NCBI GenBank assembly: GCA_014584635.1
Contig: JACTML010000172.1
Coordinates: 1 to 10,503 of the forward strand
Reading direction: 5' to 3'
Source: Nitrosomonas eutropha
Lineage (GTDB): Bacteria; Pseudomonadota; Gammaproteobacteria; Burkholderiales; Nitrosomonadaceae
Length of the DNA stretch: 10,503 nt
In this document: piece after piece, positions 7,735 through 10,503 of the stretch
Numbering within the stretch: the first letter of the stretch is position 1
Layout: each line of letters begins with the position of its first letter
Position numbers and translations under genes: made by a program
Notes under the pieces: model-generated
What the model saw: only the letters and a program-made list of their open reading frames with translations
The model's database searches: none
What the model was told of the DNA's origin: nothing

Positions 7735-9102
7735 CTAGGGAAACAATTTTCCCGGATTGAGAATATTACGCGGGTCAAACGTCAGCTTGATTTGCTTCAT
7801 CAGGGCCAAGGTTGCTTCATCGAGTTCCTTGGTAATATACGGACGTTTTTCAGAGCCGATACCATGCTCGCCCGAAAGCGTTCCGTTAAGGCGAATCACC
7901 AGATCAAATATCTGATCCAGACATTCATATGCACGTGTGCTTTCGCCGGGATTATCCGGATCAATTAGCAAATTAACGTGAATATTCCCGTTCCCCGCAT
8001 GGCCGAAATTCACATTGGGTATCTGGTATTGCCTGCACAAGGAAGCCAGCCCGGCTAACAGTTCGGGGATTTTATCAACAGGAACAACGATATCCTCGTT
8101 GATTTTTTTCGGGGCAATATCGCGCAGCAGGGGAGAAAGTGTTTTTCTGGCTTTCCATAAATCTGCTGTATTTTGAACAGGTTTTGCCTGTAGCAGGCCG
8201 GAATTCTGACAAGCGGCCAGAAGCCTGGTGGTTGTTTCCGAAATTTCATGTTCCGTACCATCCACTTCTATCATCAGCATGGCACGGGAATCATCCGGCA
8301 GCATACCGGGATTTCTGGAGCGGATAAGATCAAGCGAACCTGAATCCAGAAATTCAAGCGCGCTGGGCCCTTGTGGTTCTTTCATAATCGCCGCTATCAC
8401 AGATGCACACTGCTCAACATTCTGATAGTGGGCAACCAGTCCGCTTTTTGCTACAGGCAGTGGTGTTAGCTTGAGTACCGCTTCAGTTATTACGGCAAGA
8501 GTTCCTTCTGAGCCAATCAGCAAACGGGTAAGGTCATACCCGACAACGCCTTTAGTGGTGTAGCACCCCGTTTTAATCACATCTCCTCGTCCTGTTACCG
8601 CTGTCAGCCCCAGTACATGATCGCGTGTTGTGCCATATTTAACCGCATGTGGCCCGCCCGCGCAGGTGGCAAGATTTCCGCCAATGCTTGAGAAAGCCGC
8701 GCTGGAAGGATCCGGAGGCCAAAAAAAACCTGAAGGTTTGACAGCCGCCTGAATCGATTCATTTAAAACGCCCGGCTGCGCAATCACAACCCGATTAGCA
8801 GCATCAATGGAGATAATCTGCGTCATGCGCTCCATCGAAAGTGAAGCGCCCCCCTGCTCGGCAAGGCTGCCACCAGCCGTGCCCGTTCCTCGTCCGCGTG
8901 GTGTTAAGGGAACTGCGAACTGATTACATAACTGAACTATTTTTACGACTTCAGCGGTTGTCAAAGGAAAAATGACACACTCGGGTGGAAAATACTTTCT
9001 GCTGTTGTCGTAAGCGTAGGCGTAACAATCAACCGGGTCGAGATAGAGACGGTCAGCTGGAATCAGATCTTGCAGTAACTGAATAAACCCGGCGGGCAGC
9101 AT
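7735..9102 (-). CDS. FAD-linked 2-hydroxyacid oxidase/dehydrogenase (GlcD / D-lactate dehydrogenase family)
   Basis: This flavoenzyme is predicted to oxidise a 2-hydroxy acid such as glycolate, D-lactate or D-2-hydroxyglutarate to the 2-oxo acid. The substrate cannot be told from sequence. The 455 residues fit the family (E. coli GlcD is about 499). The FAD-binding domain (FAD_binding_4, about 40-215) shows PRGRGTGTAGGSL (68-80), PDPSSA (130-135), GGNLATCAGG (141-150) and GYDLTRLLIGSEGTLAVITE (188-207). The C-terminal FAD-oxidase_C domain has GHAGNGNIH (367-375), where many GlcD proteins have HAGDGN, and GEHGIG (411-416). No glcE or glcF partner lies next to it, so full glycolate oxidase is not supported here. 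It lies 58 bases downstream of dolP and may be cotranscribed. A run of eight T bases on the coding strand (8728-8721) leaves the frame intact. Confidence 0.88.
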   Translation of the reverse strand: MLPAGFIQLLQDLIPADRLYLDPVDCYAYAYDNSRKYFPPECVIFPLTTAEVVKIVQLCNQFAVPLTPRGRGTGTAGGSLAEQGGASLSMERMTQIISIDAANRVVIAQPGVLNESIQAAVKPSGFFWPPDPSSAAFSSIGGNLATCAGGPHAVKYGTTRDHVLGLTAVTGRGDVIKTGCYTTKGVVGYDLTRLLIGSEGTLAVITEAVLKLTPLPVAKSGLVAHYQNVEQCASVIAAIMKEPQGPSALEFLDSGSLDLIRSRNPGMLPDDSRAMLMIEVDGTEHEISETTTRLLAACQNSGLLQAKPVQNTADLWKARKTLSPLLRDIAPKKINEDIVVPVDKIPELLAGLASLCRQYQIPNVNFGHAGNGNIHVNLLIDPDNPGESTRAYECLDQIFDLVIRLNGTLSGEHGIGSEKRPYITKELDEATLALMKQIKLTFDPRNILNPGKLFP

Positions 9103-9150
9103 GCGTTAATGTCTGCTAGCGACGCCAGGACAAACTCGAAAAAGCGTTGA

Positions 9151-9175
9151 AAATACCGGTTTAATCAAGGTATTT
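9151..9175 (-). terminator. Weak hairpin at the end of dolP
   Basis: AAATACC and GGTATTT (9151-9157 and 9169-9175 on the plus strand) are inverted 7-base arms with an 11-base loop that contains the dolP stop codon. The stem is A/T-rich, and the following minus-strand sequence has only scattered T bases. It could attenuate transcription into the FAD oxidase gene, but it is a poor terminator by usual criteria. Confidence 0.25.
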
Positions 9176-9748
9176 GAATACCTTGACAACCTTTTTCACG
9201 CTTTCCGTCGTGCTGGCGATACGTGTGGCAGCATCTCCCTCTTTTCGGGTGACCAGCCCCAACAGATACACCACGCCATTTTCCGTGACAACTTTTACAT
9301 GGTTCATCTGGAAAACCTTGTTATTAATAAAGCGAGCCTTCACTTTGGAGGTGATCAATGCGTCATTGCTGCGCGAAGCCAGTGAACTTTTAGGTGCAAC
9401 AGCAATTTCATTGGAAACGTTTTGTACGTTCTCAATACTCATTGCCAGTTTCTCGGCTTCTTTTCTGCTGAATTCATCCGGTACTTCACCCGTCAGTAAA
9501 ACATTGCGGTTAAAACTGGTGACGTTGATATGTGCCTTATCGCCCAATTGTTCACCAATTCTGCGGCTGGTTTTAAGTTCGATTCCCTCATCATCAACAT
9601 AGGTTCCGCTGCTGCGACGATCTTCCACCATCAATGCACCTGCACCCGCACCGACGCCCACACCGGTTAAAACGACCGGCGCACAACCGGACAGAAGAAA
9701 AAATAAAACGTATGCTCCCAATACCAATCTGATGAAAGTGTTTTGCAT
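9161..9748 (-). CDS. dolP: DolP (YraP) outer-membrane lipoprotein with two BON domains
   Basis: DolP is an outer-membrane lipoprotein that binds anionic phospholipid, localises to division sites and supports envelope integrity in E. coli. The 195-residue product matches the E. coli protein (about 191) in length and layout. A signal peptide ends in the lipobox LSGC, with lipidated C22 followed by Ala, which favours outer-membrane sorting. A short glycine/valine-rich segment follows (24-40). The first BON domain (about 52-118) contains KAHINVTSFNRNVLLTGEVP and VQNVSNEI. The second (about 128-195) contains NDALITSKVKARF, VKVVTENGVVYLLGLVT and VKKVVKVFKYL. It starts at ATG 9748 with no obvious Shine-Dalgarno. 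The gene is divergent from pilH across 244 bases and is the first of a minus-strand run leading through the FAD oxidase towards the jet operon. Confidence 0.88.
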   Translation of the reverse strand: MQNTFIRLVLGAYVLFFLLSGCAPVVLTGVGVGAGAGALMVEDRRSSGTYVDDEGIELKTSRRIGEQLGDKAHINVTSFNRNVLLTGEVPDEFSRKEAEKLAMSIENVQNVSNEIAVAPKSSLASRSNDALITSKVKARFINNKVFQMNHVKVVTENGVVYLLGLVTRKEGDAATRIASTTESVKKVVKVFKYLD

Positions 9749-9992
9749 GATGATTTAAACGTACAATAATTTCAGCTTGTCTGCCCAAAACAAAAATCGA
9801 ATGCAAGTGATTGAGCTTACAGCAAAATAATATGAAAATACAAAGTGCATAGTCTAACATTGCTGCAGGCGCTTCTGCATCTTAACTGCTGCGCTTTCCT
9901 GTCTGCAGGCAAAGTTTTAGAATACGCGGTAATTACGTTGCCCGCATCCATTGGCATCCTATCAACAGCAGGGATTTTAGCGAGAATCACGT

Positions 9993-10358
9993 ATGACGGT
10001 CAGAACAATATTGGTGGTGGATGATTCACCAACCGATCGCCACATTATTTCCCGTATACTGACCCAAAACGGGTATCAGGTAGGCACGGCCGAAAGCGGT
10101 GAGGAAGGCGTTGCCAAGACGAAGGAAATCTGCCCCGATCTGGTGTTGATGGATGTGGTCATGCCCGGAATGAACGGCTATCAGGCAACGCGAATGCTTA
10201 CGCGGGACGATGCAACCCGTCATATTCCCGTTATCCTGTGCACAACCAAAGATCAGCAGACCGATAAAATCTGGGGATTACGGCAAGGCGCACAGGACTA
10301 TATTACCAAACCGGTTGTGGCTGCAGAGTTACTGCAAAAAATTGCCAGGCTGGATTAA
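9993..10358 (+). CDS. pilH: PilH-like single-domain response regulator
   Basis: This is a stand-alone CheY-type receiver that takes phosphate from the ChpA/PilL kinase and tunes type IV pilus extension, retraction and twitching; it acts in the cytoplasm. The 121 residues are just one REC domain. Acidic pocket residues are D10 and D11 (VVDDSP), the phosphorylation site is D54 (VLMDVVMPG), and the switch residues are T84 and K106 (ITKPV). The string NGYQATRMLT followed by TTKDQQTDKIWGLRQGA matches PilH and not PilG as I know them. No pilG lies upstream; instead dolP diverges, leaving a 244-base region for promoters. A TAGAAT at 9918-9923 could be a -10 box, but its -35 is poor. The ribosome site is weak (GCGAGA). 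A 40-base gap leads to pilI. Confidence 0.85.
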   Translation: MTVRTILVVDDSPTDRHIISRILTQNGYQVGTAESGEEGVAKTKEICPDLVLMDVVMPGMNGYQATRMLTRDDATRHIPVILCTTKDQQTDKIWGLRQGAQDYITKPVVAAELLQKIARLD

Positions 10359-10366
10359 TATTAATC
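10353..10366. repeat. 14-bp perfect palindrome at the pilH stop
   Basis: GATTAATATTAATC is self-complementary, covers the pilH stop codon (10356-10358) and extends into the pilH-pilI spacer. It is all A/T apart from its ends. It could be a weak protein-binding or mRNA-end signal, but it may equally be chance in an A/T-rich junction. Confidence 0.3.
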
Positions 10367-10388
10367 GTTTACTCACAGATACCCTGTT

Positions 10389-10392
10389 GGAG
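10389..10392 (+). promoter_or_regulatory. Ribosome binding site of pilI
   Basis: GGAG, then TACTAA, then TTG: a good Shine-Dalgarno core with 6-base spacing to a TTG codon at 10399. The first in-frame ATG, at 10429, has no such site, so this decides in favour of the TTG start. Confidence 0.55.
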
Positions 10393-10398
10393 TACTAA

Positions 10399-10503
10399 TT
10401 GTCACCCGTCATACCCATCAATAAACAGATGCAGGAAGCACCTTCATCCATTCCGGTACTAGGGATCACCATCAATGAAAATCGCTGGCTGATTCCAATG
10501 AAC
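10399..10503 (+). CDS. pilI: CheW-like adaptor PilI, N-terminal fragment
   Basis: Only 35 codons are visible; the gene runs off the right edge. The product reads (M)SPVIPINKQMQEAPSSIP, followed by VLGITINENRWLIPMN. The last part resembles the first beta strands of a CheW domain as found in PilI, where a short Leu/Ile-rich strand precedes an R-W/F-hydrophobic-P stretch. In Pil-Chp clusters pilI commonly follows pilH directly and couples the PilJ receptor to the ChpA kinase, so the context supports the call. The start is TTG at 10399, 40 bases after pilH, judged by the ribosome binding site. The downstream genes pilJ and chpA would be expected outside the window. Too little protein is present for a firm domain call. 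Confidence 0.6.
   Translation, partial: MSPVIPINKQMQEAPSSIPVLGITINENRWLIPMN

Noticed and set aside
8721..8728. Run of eight identical bases (A on plus, T on the coding strand) in the FAD oxidase gene as a possible phase-variation tract.
   Set aside because: The frame is intact and the run encodes the normal Phe-Phe-Trp stretch; eight bases is weak evidence for programmed slippage.
9749..9992. Divergent promoters and an 8-bp direct repeat CTGCAGGC (9863-9870, 9903-9910) between dolP and pilH.
   Set aside because: Promoters must exist here, but no -35/-10 pair matches well enough to place one, and the short repeat centred on a palindromic CTGCAG may be chance.

Overview
The window reads as a chromosomal segment of a betaproteobacterium, probably close to Nitrosomonas. 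This is inferred from remembered similarity of the DolP, PilH and GlcD-type proteins and from a moderate base composition; no search was possible. Its centrepiece is an intact four-gene type I Wadjet (JetABCD) plasmid-defence operon on the minus strand (7622 down to 858). The system is already described and is recognised here from its conserved domains, order and overlaps.

Layout, left to right. Positions 1-193 are the end of an IS66-family insertion sequence: the first 37 codons of its accessory gene tnpA run leftwards out of the window, and a GTAA-type terminus lies at about 193. Only 30 bases further on (224-822, plus strand) is a zinc-dependent nucleoside deaminase gene broken by a perfect 11-bp tandem duplication (387-397 / 398-408). 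Deleting one copy in silico restores a continuous 195-residue deaminase with all its zinc ligands. Converging on it is jetD (2033-858), preceded by jetC (5443-2030), jetB (6113-5433) and jetA (7622-6141).

Upstream of jetA is a short spacer holding an imperfect palindrome of about 59 bp that looks like a dispersed intergenic repeat. Then come two more minus-strand genes with housekeeping character: a GlcD/D-lactate dehydrogenase type FAD oxidase (9102-7735) and the two-BON-domain outer-membrane lipoprotein DolP (9748-9161). On the right, reading out divergently on the plus strand, are pilH (9993-10358) and the start of a CheW-like pilI (10399 onward, TTG start), the beginning of a type IV pilus chemosensory (Pil-Chp) cluster.

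How the genes work together: JetA, JetB and JetC form an SMC/MukBEF-like loop-extruding complex and JetD is its nuclease; by family knowledge they recognise and cut small circular DNA. The neighbours on the right (dolP, glcD, pil genes) look like core chromosome. The left side (insertion-sequence end, freshly broken gene) shows recent turnover, so the Wadjet operon probably sits in a variable slot between conserved genes and a decaying flank. Apart from those elements the non-coding DNA is short, and I saw no RNA genes, CRISPR array or strong terminators.
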